From NCBI RefSeq assembly GCF_014212055.1, contig NZ_JACJVO010000014.1:1-50235 (forward strand): a DNA stretch of 50,235 nt, read 5' to 3'. The translations under genes and the position numbers were made by a program. The notes below the pieces were generated by a model that did no database searches, was not told where the DNA came from, and was given only the letters and a program-made list of their open reading frames with translations. Positions 28,507-35,515 of this stretch are shown here, in pieces. Source of the stretch: Cohnella zeiphila. GTDB taxonomy: Bacteria; Bacillota; Bacilli; Paenibacillales; Paenibacillaceae. Within the stretch, counting starts at the first letter, position 1. Each line of letters opens with the position of its first letter.

Positions 28507-29973
28507 TTATTCGTCGATCAGGTTGGCGGCCTTCAGTTCCTTCTGCATCTGCGCGACGGCGTCCTTGGCCGGCATCTGTCCGGACATCGCCTTGAGCGCG
28601 TAATTCGTGACGATCTTCTCGGCGTCCGGCCAGGTGGACAGCGATACCTCCAGCGTGGCGTATTGCTTGGACAGCGCCATCGCGTCCTCGACGCCCGGAA
28701 GCGGAGGGAACGGCGACTTCACGCTGGAGTTGTACCAGTACGGAACGCCATGGTCCATGTTCGCCTGCTTGCCGACGTCAGTCAGCGTATAGGTGCCGTT
28801 ATCCACGGTGTAGTCGTATCCTTCGACGCCGAGGCTGCCGAGCGTAATGCCGTCCTGCGACTGCCAGAACTCCAGGAACTTCTTGGCGGCGTCCGGGTGC
28901 GGGGCGTTCTTCGGAATGATCCAGAAATCCGGATCGCCGCGCCGCATCAGGATCGTTCCGTCCGGTCCGGGAATGCTGGCCATGCCTTCCGCATCGAACG
29001 TAGTGTTCGGGTTCTCCTGCTGCTTCAGGCTATTGAACATGCCGACCCAGGCATCCCAGTACGTAATCATGCCGACGCGGTCGGCCAGGAACAGATTGCG
29101 CATCTTCGCCGTATCGTTCGTTACGAAGTTCGGATCCATGATGCCTTCCTTGACCAGCTTGGCGAACCATTCGTACATCGGAATCGCGGCATCCGAGGCA
29201 TAGGGAATCGTCCGCTTGCCGTCCTTCATCACGTACCGGTATTTAAGGCCGGCCGCGCTCATGATGCCTTGAATATCGTACAAACCGGAGGTGCTCAGAC
29301 CGTAGGTGTCGGCTTTGCCGTTGCCGTCGGGATCGTTCTCCTTGAACGCCTTGAGCACGTTGTAGAGCTCGTCCAACGTCTTGGGCTCCTGAAGGTTCAG
29401 CTTGTTCAGCCAATCCTTGCGGACGATCGGCATCGTCGCCCCTTGGAATTTGGAGAAGACGCCGTAAATTTTGCCGTCCTCGCCTTTCAACTGGTCCCAC
29501 TCGGCAGAAGGAATCACGGACGGATCGGACAGCACGGAGGATTGCTTGACAAAGTCGGTCAGGTCGGTGACGACGCCTTGGTCGATAAAAGTATTCAGCT
29601 TGGCCAGGTCGCTCACTTCGATCAGGTCGTATTTGGCGCCCGAACCGAGCGCGGTCAATACCTTCTGATCGTAATCGCTGGCCGGCTTGTCCAGCGTAAC
29701 GTCCATGCCCAGCTTGTCGCCGAGCGCCTTGGCGAACTTCTCGTTGCCCTCCGGCGTCTTGCCGCCCACGTTGCCGGTCAGGATCGCCAGCTTGCCTCCG
29801 ACTGTATCGGCTGCCTGGGAAGATCCGGCCGGCTCGGCGGATGTTGAAGCTTCGGCCGATCCGGATGCGGAAGACGAAGGAGAAGATGAAGCTTCGTTCG
29901 TGCTGCCGCAGGCGGACAGGAGCAGGGCTCCGATCGCGGTTGCGGACAGGACGGCGGTCATTTTCAATTTCAC
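28507..29973 (-). CDS. Extracellular solute-binding lipoprotein (carbohydrate ABC)
   Basis: A 488-aa binding protein of a CUT1 importer. The signal peptide ends in the lipobox LLLSACGS, so it is anchored by lipid to the outside of the membrane. A Ser/Ala/Glu-rich linker of about 40 residues follows. The mature part is LplA-like, with repeated aromatic and DxxG segments and VRKDWLNKLNLQEPKTLDELY (in part). The GTG at 29973 is chosen because GGGAGGG lies upstream; the open frame continues back into lacI. That GTGA overlaps the lacI stop, so translation is coupled. The sugar cannot be told from sequence. Confidence 0.9.
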   Translation of the reverse strand: MKLKMTAVLSATAIGALLLSACGSTNEASSSPSSSASGSAEASTSAEPAGSSQAADTVGGKLAILTGNVGGKTPEGNEKFAKALGDKLGMDVTLDKPASDYDQKVLTALGSGAKYDLIEVSDLAKLNTFIDQGVVTDLTDFVKQSSVLSDPSVIPSAEWDQLKGEDGKIYGVFSKFQGATMPIVRKDWLNKLNLQEPKTLDELYNVLKAFKENDPDGNGKADTYGLSTSGLYDIQGIMSAAGLKYRYVMKDGKRTIPYASDAAIPMYEWFAKLVKEGIMDPNFVTNDTAKMRNLFLADRVGMITYWDAWVGMFNSLKQQENPNTTFDAEGMASIPGPDGTILMRRGDPDFWIIPKNAPHPDAAKKFLEFWQSQDGITLGSLGVEGYDYTVDNGTYTLTDVGKQANMDHGVPYWYNSSVKSPFPPLPGVEDAMALSKQYATLEVSLSTWPDAEKIVTNYALKAMSGQMPAKDAVAQMQKELKAANLIDE

Positions 29974-31016
29974 GATTTGTTCCCTCCCAAATTTAATATA
30001 GGTTCCGCGCATGAGCTGCGGATGACCATGTCGGTCGGCACGATCGTTCGTTTGAGCGTTCTGGCGCCTCCGTCGATCAGCTCGAGCAGCAGCTCGGCCG
30101 CTTCCCGTCCCAGCCGTTCCGCGTGAAGGCGAACGCCCGTCAGGGGAGGGGTAAACTCCGGGGAGAACACCGAATCGTCGCTGAAGGCGAACACCGACAG
30201 CTTGTCCGGAATCGCGAGACCCAGCGCCTCGGCCGCCTTGTAAACGCCAAGCGCCATCGTGTCGGTATCGGCGATGACGGCCGTAATGTCCGGTCGTTCC
30301 GTGAGCGTCGCGAGCGTCATCTCGTAGCCGAAGTCGAACGAAGGATTGTCCGGATCGGGCTTATACTTCAAATGATAGGACGAGGGCGGAAGTCCGGCTT
30401 CCCGGATCGCCGAAAGAAACCCGCGCGACCGGTCGTCGGCGACCGTTCGGAACTTGGGCGCGTTCAGAAACAGAAAGTGCCGATGCCCGAGGCCGAGCAA
30501 GTAGCGCGTGATCTGCTGCGTCATCGCGACGTTGTCGTTGTCTACGTAAGAGACGCGATTCTCGTACTCGGGCGACGGCCGGCCGATCAGCACGATCGGC
30601 ACTTCGCCGGAGAGCCGTTCGGCGACCCGGGGGTCGCGGGTCTCCGGATCGAGCAGGATCTCGCCGTCGACCGGGTCGGTGGCCATGTGCTCCACCTGAT
30701 CCTGGAAGGAGGAGGGAAGAGCGTTGACGAGCAGCCGATACCCCCTGGCATAGCAAGCGCCGAGCACGCCGTTTAAGAGCGACAGATGGAACTGGCTGAA
30801 CTTGACTTTATCGGCCCGAAGGTTCAGTCCGATGATGCGGGTCGATTTGTTCGCCAGGCTGCGAGCCCAGTAATTGGGCTTGTAGTTCAATGCTTTTGCG
30901 GCGGCCAGCACGCGCGCGGTCACTTCTTGGCTGATCGGTCTTTTTTTGCTGAACACGCTGGATACGGTGCCTTTGGAAACGCCGGACGCTCTCGCGACGT
31001 CATCGATGGTGGCCAT
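29970..31016 (-). CDS. LacI family transcriptional regulator
   Basis: A 348-aa repressor. The N-terminal helix-turn-helix ATIDDVARASGVSKGTVSSVF is followed by a hinge (LNYKPNYWARSL) and a periplasmic-binding-like effector domain. It overlaps the binding-protein gene by 4 bp and heads the operon, so it is probably autoregulated. Two LacI-type palindromes with core AAACCGGTTT lie upstream (31063-31074 and 31151-31163). AAAGGAAAGG precedes the ATG at 31016. The inducer is likely the transported sugar or a product; this is inferred from gene order. Confidence 0.93.
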   Translation of the reverse strand: MATIDDVARASGVSKGTVSSVFSKKRPISQEVTARVLAAAKALNYKPNYWARSLANKSTRIIGLNLRADKVKFSQFHLSLLNGVLGACYARGYRLLVNALPSSFQDQVEHMATDPVDGEILLDPETRDPRVAERLSGEVPIVLIGRPSPEYENRVSYVDNDNVAMTQQITRYLLGLGHRHFLFLNAPKFRTVADDRSRGFLSAIREAGLPPSSYHLKYKPDPDNPSFDFGYEMTLATLTERPDITAVIADTDTMALGVYKAAEALGLAIPDKLSVFAFSDDSVFSPEFTPPLTGVRLHAERLGREAAELLLELIDGGARTLKRTIVPTDMVIRSSCAEPILNLGGNKS

Positions 31017-31062
31017 ACAGAAACTTACCTTTCCTTTCTGAATGAGACAAACGTCGATCCAT

Positions 31063-31074
31063 TAAACCGGTTTA
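31063..31074. promoter_or_regulatory. LacI-type operator 1
   Basis: TAAACCGGTTTA, a perfect 12-bp palindrome with the central CCGG usual for LacI/GalR sites, 46 bp upstream of the lacI start. Confidence 0.75.
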
Positions 31075-31150
31075 GCGATAATCGTGAAGAATCGTCCCCT
31101 TCTCTCGATGAATCCAAATTCTGAATTAGCCCCGGGTACGTTCCTCATCG

Positions 31151-31163
31151 TAAACCGGTTTTA
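31151..31163. promoter_or_regulatory. LacI-type operator 2
   Basis: TAAACCGGTTTTA, palindromic over AAACCGGTTT, centred about 88 bp from operator 1. The spacing is near eight helical turns, which would allow looping by a repressor dimer of dimers. No unambiguous promoter was identified between the two. Confidence 0.7.
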
Positions 31164-31251
31164 TTAACCCGATATTCATGCCGTGTCATCGCTTTGTAAA
31201 TCCGTGCCGAACAAGGAAAACAGATTTTGTGCGCGCGGTGGCGTAAAGTGG

Positions 31252-31280
31252 TTGCGCGCTCGTCCCAAATATGATATGAT
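31252..31280 (+). promoter_or_regulatory. tRNA-Ser promoter (sigma-A type)
   Basis: -35 TTGCGC (31252-31257), 17-bp spacer, -10 TATGAT (31275-31280); initiation would be a few bases before the tRNA 5' end. Confidence 0.65.
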
Positions 31281-31294
31281 TTTTCTTGCTGTGA

Positions 31295-31385
31295 GGAGAG
31301 GTACCCAAGAGGCCCAAGGGGGTTGACTCGAAATCAACTAGGCGTCGCAAGGCGTGCGTGGGTTCGAATCCCACCCTCTCCGCCA
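31295..31385 (+). tRNA. tRNA-Ser(CGA)
   Basis: 91 nt. The acceptor stem GGAGAGG (31295-31301) pairs with CCTCTCC (31375-31381); discriminator G; encoded CCA (31383-31385). The anticodon stem GTTGA/TCAAC encloses CTCGAAA, anticodon CGA, which reads UCG. A long variable arm (AGGCGTCGCAAGGCGTGC) is typical of serine tRNAs, and the T arm contains GGTTCGAATCCC. A minus-strand frame across it is spurious. Confidence 0.95.
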
Positions 31386-31896
31386 CTCAACAAAAAACAA
31401 GTTGCGACCCTAACAGGGTCGTTTTTTTGTTGAGTGGCGCAGGTGGGATGAGAACGGGCCGTTACGCGAACATGCCATAAGGCATGTTCGTAGGCCCCGG
31501 CGTGATAGTCGCGATTACTGTGACCGTACGAATGGGTACGGTCACGGTGCGACGGAGCGAATCCCACCCTCTCCGCCACTCAACAAAAAACAAGTTACGA
31601 CCCTAACAGGGTCGTTTTTTTGTTGAGTGGCGCAGGTGGGATGAGAACGGGCCGTTAAGCGAACATGCCATAAGGCATGTTCGTAGGCCCCGGCGTGATA
31701 GTCGCAATTGTCGTGACCGTACGGATAGTACGGTCACGCGGCGACGGAGCGAATCCCACCCTCTCCGCCACTCAACAAAAAACAAGTTGCGACCCTAACA
31801 GGGTCGTTTTTTTGTTGAGTGGCGCAGGTGGGATGAGAACGGGCCGTTAAGCGAACCTGCCATAAGGCAGGTTCGTAGGCCCCGGCGTGATAGTCG
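31368..31896 (+). repeat. Tandem tRNA-tail/terminator repeat array (period about 192 bp)
   Basis: The segment made of the tRNA-Ser 3' tail (CGAATCCCACCCTCTCCGCCA) plus the long terminator stem occurs three times; the CCACTC anchor is at 31383, 31576 and 31768, giving periods of 193 and 192 bp. Between copies lies a folded spacer: GGTGGGAT pairs with ATCCCACC; one branch is GAACATGCC-ATAA-GGCATGTTC enclosed by GGGCC/GGCCC; another is GTGACCGTAC/GTACGGTCAC enclosed by GTCGC/GCGAC. In the third copy the branch changes to GAACCTGCC/GGCAGGTTC, so pairing is kept by two matching changes. The second branch is lost in the last copy. No protein is encoded. Confidence 0.85.
31381..31439 (+). terminator. 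tRNA-Ser terminator with extended stem (repeat copy 1)
   Basis: The inner hairpin CGACCC-TAACA-GGGTCG (31405-31421) runs into seven Ts. Outside it, CGCCACTCAACAAAAAAC (31381-31398) pairs with the mirrored segment at 31421-31439, so the stem begins inside the tRNA tail. Near-identical copies recur in the array. Confidence 0.85.
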
Positions 31897-31932
31897 CTGA
31901 AACCGTGGGCGAACTTACGAAACGGTAGGCGA

Positions 31933-31961
31933 AGCGGCTCCCGACGAGGAGCCGCTCTTTT
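31933..31961 (+). terminator. Hairpin at the end of the SDR gene
   Basis: AGCGGCTCC (31933-31941) pairs with GGAGCCGCT (31948-31956), followed by CTTTT on the plus strand. It closes the repeat array and lies next to the convergent end of the SDR gene at 31967. Confidence 0.6.
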
Positions 31962-31966
31962 GCCGT

Positions 31967-32812
31967 TTACGCCGCATATTCTTTTTCGTAAATCGTTCGG
32001 ACCAGTTCCAGCACTTTCCGCCCGTGCTGGGCGAAAGGCAGCTCATAAGGACGATTCTTCAGCAAAAAGGACCCGGACGGCGTCCGATTCGCTTCCGCCG
32101 CCGCTTGGTACAGCAGCGAGGCTCCATGCGTCGGAGGCGGGAAAACAAGCTTCATCATCATCTTGGCGATGAGCGGCAATCCCGAGTTTTTGTCTTTTCG
32201 GATCGTATTGTTGCCCCCCGGATCGACGCTAAGCATTCGAATGCCGTCGGCGGAGAGGGAGGGCGCCAGTTCGCTCGTCCAAAGGGACAGCGCCAATTTG
32301 GATGTCGCATAAGGGCCTAGCAGCTTCTTGAACGTGTCGGGACGTTCCAGCTTGTCGGGGTTGAATCGCCTGACCATCTTCAAAGCGGACGAAGACGTGT
32401 TGATGACGGTTCGCATCGTTCCGTTCCGCAGCAGCTCCTTAAGTTCCATGAAGATAATATAGGAGACGACGGCGTGCAGTTCGAAGTGCAGCTCGCGTCC
32501 CTGCTTGGAGTAGTCGAGCTTCGGGAAGCTGCCGCCGGCGTTGTTGAACAGCGTATCCAAGCTGCGCTCCTCGGTTTTGATTCGCTCCAGCGCGTTCCTC
32601 AGACTTTGAAAATCAGTCAGTTCGGCCCGGTACGTCCGCAGTCGGCCGCGAGCGAGACTGTCCCTCACAAGCGGGTCGTCCCGCCGGAATTCGGAGCGGA
32701 TCAGGGCGGCGACTTCCCAATCGTCGGCCAGCAATTTGCGCGTCAATTCATAACCGATCCCGTTCGTGGCTCCGGTAACGAGAGCGACGCGGGGTTCTTC
32801 GGCTGTTTTCAT
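31967..32812 (-). CDS. SDR family oxidoreductase, MerR-controlled
   Basis: A 281-aa short-chain dehydrogenase/reductase. The nucleotide-binding motif is VTGATNGIG; LFNNAGG follows; the active-site serine is in INTSSSALK and the tyrosine/lysine pair in GPYATSKLAL. The family uses NAD(P)H to reduce or oxidise carbonyls or hydroxyls; the retinol dehydrogenase/protochlorophyllide reductase-like group is closest in feel, but the substrate is unknown. The ATG at 32812 is chosen because GAGGAGGAG lies 7 bp upstream. It is divergent from a MerR-family gene and has a MerR-type promoter. Confidence 0.85.
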   Translation of the reverse strand: MKTAEEPRVALVTGATNGIGYELTRKLLADDWEVAALIRSEFRRDDPLVRDSLARGRLRTYRAELTDFQSLRNALERIKTEERSLDTLFNNAGGSFPKLDYSKQGRELHFELHAVVSYIIFMELKELLRNGTMRTVINTSSSALKMVRRFNPDKLERPDTFKKLLGPYATSKLALSLWTSELAPSLSADGIRMLSVDPGGNNTIRKDKNSGLPLIAKMMMKLVFPPPTHGASLLYQAAAEANRTPSGSFLLKNRPYELPFAQHGRKVLELVRTIYEKEYAA

Positions 32813-32846
32813 TCGATTCTCCTCCTCGTTCATGAAGTTGGGCCTA

Positions 32847-32877
32847 TTGTACAAATTGGAGTCGACACCAAGTCAAC
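32847..32877 (-). promoter_or_regulatory. MerR-type promoter of the SDR gene
   Basis: Minus strand: -35 TTGACT (32872-32877), a 19-bp spacer and -10 TACAAT (32847-32852). The spacer contains the near-perfect dyad TTGGTGTCGACTCCAA. Over-long 19-bp spacers filled with a dyad are the mark of MerR-activated promoters. Confidence 0.8.
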
Positions 32878-32890
32878 ACTTCCTCCGACA

Positions 32891-32921
32891 TTGACTTGAA
32901 GTTGGCTCCAAGGGATATAAT
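32891..32921 (+). promoter_or_regulatory. MerR-type promoter of the regulator gene
   Basis: -35 TTGACT (32891-32896), 19-bp spacer, -10 TATAAT (32916-32921). The spacer holds TTGGCTCCAA, sharing the TTGG...CCAA half-sites of the SDR promoter. It suggests that the regulator also activates itself. Confidence 0.75.
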
Positions 32922-32950
32922 GGGGACGAAAAGAAAGGAGCGGGACGAAT

Positions 32951-33388
32951 ATGGACGCCACTCGCGAACTGACGATCAAGGAGATTGCGGATCGAAACGG
33001 CATTACGACGGATACCGTTCGTTATTATGAGAAGATCGGCCTGCTTCCGCGCGCAGAACGGAAGATGAACCGGCACCGCGTATACGGCCCGGACGATGCG
33101 GAGCGGATCCGAATGATCGGGTGCCTGAAAAAGACCGGGATGTCCTTGGACGAGATGAGGCCTTATATGGGCATGTACCGCAGCAAGGAGGGCATACGGC
33201 CGACGCCGGAGCTGCACAGGCTGATGGAGGAGCATCGGGAGAAAATCCGGGAACAGATCGATTCTTTGCAGCAAGTTCTCGATTTTATCGATGACCGGCT
33301 CACGGAGGGCTTCAACCGGGGGCAGGAATGCGCTCTTTCGGAGGAAAAAACGAAAGAACCCCTTGCGGGGTTCTTCGGGCGACGTTGA
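32951..33388 (+). CDS. MerR family transcriptional regulator
   Basis: A 145-aa activator of the MerR superfamily. The N-terminal winged helix-turn-helix reads LTIKEIADRNGITTDTVRYYEKIGLLP, RHRVYGPDDAERI (in parts). A dimerisation helix follows (HRLMEEHREKIREQIDSLQQVLDFI). There is no conserved metal-binding cysteine set (only single cysteines), so a small organic or redox signal is more likely than a metal. The last ~12 codons (KEPLAGFFGRR) read through a hairpin. It is divergent from the SDR gene. Confidence 0.92.
   Translation: MDATRELTIKEIADRNGITTDTVRYYEKIGLLPRAERKMNRHRVYGPDDAERIRMIGCLKKTGMSLDEMRPYMGMYRSKEGIRPTPELHRLMEEHREKIREQIDSLQQVLDFIDDRLTEGFNRGQECALSEEKTKEPLAGFFGRR
33354..33375 (+). 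terminator. Hairpin overlapping the merR 3' end
   Basis: AAGAACCCC (33354-33362) and GGGGTTCTT (33367-33375) form a 9-bp stem with a 4-nt loop inside the last codons of the MerR-family gene. The following bases are not T-rich, so termination is possible but weak. Confidence 0.45.
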
Positions 33389-33671
33389 TAAGAGTCGAAG
33401 TCGTTGCCATCCGTTGCTGTTGACGCATGCGGTTTTGCGCGAAGCCGGGCTTCGCCGTCAGCCGTATACCAGCAGTTCGGGTAAACGGACCGCACTAGCG
33501 CGAAATGCTGTGCTTTTGACAAGTGTCTTTGGCACAACCCTCCGTTCCTACTCCGTTTGGTACGTGTCTTCCTTCGGCCGTTGCCTGCATGGGTTCAATG
33601 GAACCACACCTCTCTGTTCGTCGCCGATTATAGATTGGCTCAAGGGACCGCTTTTTATGCGGCGGAAATTT
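33389..33671. other. Non-coding stretch after merR
   Basis: About 280 bp with no convincing gene on either strand. A TTGACA at 33516-33521 has no matching -10. A weak CCGC/GCGG hairpin near 33650 could end the yjzC-like transcript. Confidence 0.4.
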
Positions 33672-33854
33672 TTAACTGTTGAACTTCTTCCATTTTCGGC
33701 GGTGGTTCGAGGTCTCCGGGAACCGTTCCCCCCGCGAGAGCCGAATGCGCTTCGGATTCTGAATGCCGGTGTGGAAGGAAGCTTCCCCGACTTCAATGTA
33801 CTCCCCGTCGTTCGGCGCCCGCTGGCCCGGCTCGAATTCGGTCTGTTCGCCCAT
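33672..33854 (-). CDS. YjzC family protein
   Basis: A 60-aa protein, MGEQTEFEPGQRAPNDGEY then GEASFHTGIQNPKRIRLSRG and ERFPETSNHRRKWKKF, matching the small YjzC family (FxPGQ, APN.G.Y, KFPETSNH.RKW). The function is unknown. The ATG at 33854 has GGGGG 7 bp upstream; the upstream open frame is not coding. Confidence 0.82.
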   Translation of the reverse strand: MGEQTEFEPGQRAPNDGEYIEVGEASFHTGIQNPKRIRLSRGERFPETSNHRRKWKKFNS

Positions 33855-33933
33855 CTGTTCACCCCCTGTGCGCGAATTCAGTCGATATTGTCTGGGAAAA
33901 GGAAGCCGGATATGCAACAGCATTCGTATTTCG

Positions 33934-33962
33934 TTGACCCGCCTATGGAATTGTGATAAGTT
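33934..33962 (+). promoter_or_regulatory. Candidate rpsF operon promoter
   Basis: -35 TTGACC (33934-33939), 17-bp spacer, and a poor -10 TAAGTT (33957-33962), followed by TATATAAG. The -35 is good; the exact -10 is uncertain. Confidence 0.45.
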
Positions 33963-33974
33963 ATATAAGTATGC

Positions 33975-34066
33975 CATTAACAAGCATACTCCTTGCTCTC
34001 CGGCCGATCGGACAACCGTTCGGTGTGCCAAGCGGAGGGCCAAAGACCAAAAGGAGGTGAACGGAA
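33975..34066 (+). promoter_or_regulatory. rpsF leader, possible S6:S18 autoregulatory structure
   Basis: Between the promoter and rpsF the leader can fold with CTCTCCG pairing to CGGAGGG and an inner ACCG/CGGT hairpin (about 33993-34040). Leaders ahead of rpsF are known in many bacteria to bind the S6:S18 complex. Whether the key bulged bases are present was not checked against a model, so this is tentative. Confidence 0.35.
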
Positions 34067-34351
34067 ATGCGCAACTATGAGTTGATGTACATTATCCGTC
34101 CGGACGTGGATCAAGAGACCGTTCAAGCTGTCGTGGAGAAATTCCAAGGCATCATCGTGAACGGCGGAGAGATCGTCAAGCAAGAGGTGCTCGGCAAGAA
34201 GCGCCTGGCTTACGAGATCAACAAGCACCGCGACGGTACGTATGTGTTGGTTCAATTCACGGCTTCCTCGGATATCGTGAACGAGCTGGAGCGCGTTCTG
34301 AAGATTTCGGACGAAGTCATTCGTCACATGATCGTCAGAGAAGTCGCCTAA
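34067..34351 (+). CDS. rpsF: 30S ribosomal protein S6
   Basis: A 94-aa ribosomal protein, MRNYELMYIIRPDVDQETVQ, with KKRLAYEINKHRDGTYVL and HMIVREVA at the end. It binds S18 in the platform of the small subunit. AAAGGAGGTG precedes the ATG. First gene of the rpsF-ssb-rpsR operon. Confidence 0.97.
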   Translation: MRNYELMYIIRPDVDQETVQAVVEKFQGIIVNGGEIVKQEVLGKKRLAYEINKHRDGTYVLVQFTASSDIVNELERVLKISDEVIRHMIVREVA

Positions 34352-34422
34352 GCGAACGAACTTAACCCATTAGCCGGGCGGATGTTCCGCCGCGAGTTGT
34401 CATAGCTGGGAGGGATCGTGCC

Positions 34423-34953
34423 ATGTTGAACCGGGTTATTCTGATCGGACGCTTGACGAAGGACCCCGAGCTTCGTTACACGCCTGCGGGCGTGGCCGTT
34501 GCGCAATTTACGCTGGCCGTCGACCGTCCTTTCTCTCGCGATCAAGGGGGAGAACGGGAACGCGAGGCGGATTTTATTCCCATCGTCACTTGGCGCCAAT
34601 TGGCCGAGACTTGCGCGAATTACCTTCGGAAGGGCCGTCTGGCCGCCGTGGAAGGGCGCATTCAGGTGCGCAACTACGAGAACAACGAAGGACGCCGCGT
34701 CTATGTAACGGAAGTCATCGCCGATAACGTACGCTTCCTGGAATCTCCGAACCGCGAAGGCGGAGGCGGACAAGGTCGCGACGATTATGGCGGCGGCGGC
34801 GGCGGAGGGAATTCCGGCGGAGGCTACGGCGGAGGCGGTTACGGCGGCGGTGGCAGCCGCGGCTCCGGATCCGGATCGCGCGGCGGCAATAGCGACCCTT
34901 TCGCGGATGACAGCAAGCCGATTGATATATCGGACGATGATTTGCCATTTTAG
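34423..34953 (+). CDS. ssb: Single-stranded DNA-binding protein
   Basis: A 176-aa SSB. The OB fold (residues 1-108) begins [21 protein letters not shown] and ends VRFLESPN. A glycine-rich linker of about 50 residues follows ([19 protein letters not shown]). The tip DDDLPF is the standard contact for partner proteins. It lies between rpsF and rpsR as in other Firmicutes. Confidence 0.97.
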   Translation: MLNRVILIGRLTKDPELRYTPAGVAVAQFTLAVDRPFSRDQGGEREREADFIPIVTWRQLAETCANYLRKGRLAAVEGRIQVRNYENNEGRRVYVTEVIADNVRFLESPNREGGGGQGRDDYGGGGGGGNSGGGYGGGGYGGGGSRGSGSGSRGGNSDPFADDSKPIDISDDDLPF

Positions 34954-34974
34954 ACAGGAAAGGACGGAGAAACA

Positions 34975-35310
34975 ATGAGCGAACAACAACAAGCTGCAGC
35001 ACCTGCCGCTCGTGAAGAGCGTACGTATACACCGCGCGAGAACCGTGGCGGCGGAGAAGGCCGCGAACAGCGCGAGCCCCGCAAGTTCCGCCGCGGACGC
35101 AACAAGCGCCGCAAAGTTTGCTACTTCACCGTAAACAAGATTACGCATATCGACTATAAGGATCTGGACCTGCTCCGCAAGTTCATCAGCGAGCGCGGCA
35201 AGATCCTGCCTCGCCGCGTAACCGGCACGAAGGCGAAGTACCAACGCATGCTGACCGTCGCAATCAAGCGTTCGCGTCAGATGGCTCTTCTCCCGTACAC
35301 GACGGAGTAA
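34975..35310 (+). CDS. rpsR: 30S ribosomal protein S18
   Basis: A 111-aa S18, longer than the usual 75-90. The extra N-terminal ~30 residues are rich in Q/A then R/G/E ([16 protein letters not shown]). The core is [21 protein letters not shown] and [21 protein letters not shown] (in parts). It ends LLPYTTE. The last 24 bp recur at 37365-37388 with one mismatch, evidence of an insertion just after the stop. Confidence 0.96.
   Translation: MSEQQQAAAPAAREERTYTPRENRGGGEGREQREPRKFRRGRNKRRKVCYFTVNKITHIDYKDLDLLRKFISERGKILPRRVTGTKAKYQRMLTVAIKRSRQMALLPYTTE
35287..35310 (+). repeat. Left direct repeat (rpsR 3' end)
   Basis: Codes for the last seven residues and stop of S18. It differs from the right copy only at one base (A here, G at the right). 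Confidence 0.85.
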
Positions 35311-35329
35311 CCAGCCAGCATAAGAAAAA

Positions 35330-35378
35330 AGTTCTTCTAGACTACGTTTTTATGTAGTTCTGGAAGAGCTTTTTTTTT
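35330..35378 (+). terminator. Terminator immediately after rpsR
   Basis: A long stem with few mismatches, AGTTCTTCTAGACTAC (35330-35345) against GTAGTTCTGGAAGAGCT (35354-35370), followed by nine Ts. It belongs to the inserted segment and now ends the rpsF operon. Confidence 0.85.
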
Positions 35379-35515
35379 GATAATATGCCTCTGTGGCAAG
35401 CCCGCGTATTAACGCGATATCTGCCACATGGGTAGATTCGGTTAACTTTGAAGCGTGCTGCTTTATATACGGAAGCAGCCAAGCTTGCGTTTTTGTATAA
35501 CGATATCCCTCTGCA
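35379..35515. other. Spacer with hairpin between rpsR terminator and tetR
   Basis: No gene is called. TGTGGCA (35392-35398) pairs with TGCCACA (35422-35428) and encloses CGCGT-ATTA-ACGCG. A minus-strand frame (to 35350) reads a protein-like KTQAWLLPYIKQHASKL segment, possibly the relic of a lost gene, but it has no start of its own and runs into the terminator. Confidence 0.35.

Noticed and set aside
31186..31785. Minus-strand frames with GWDS/GIRTH-like proteins across the tRNA and repeats
   Set aside because: These are the well-known false proteins produced by translating tRNA genes and their tails; they lack ribosome sites and follow the repeat structure.
31368..31896. CRISPR array
   Set aside because: The repeated unit is about 192 bp with only three copies, and the spacers are near-identical, unlike CRISPR.
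33291..33956. 221-codon plus-strand frame between merR and rpsF
   Set aside because: It overlaps merR in another frame and the yjzC-like gene on the other strand, and has no start signal.
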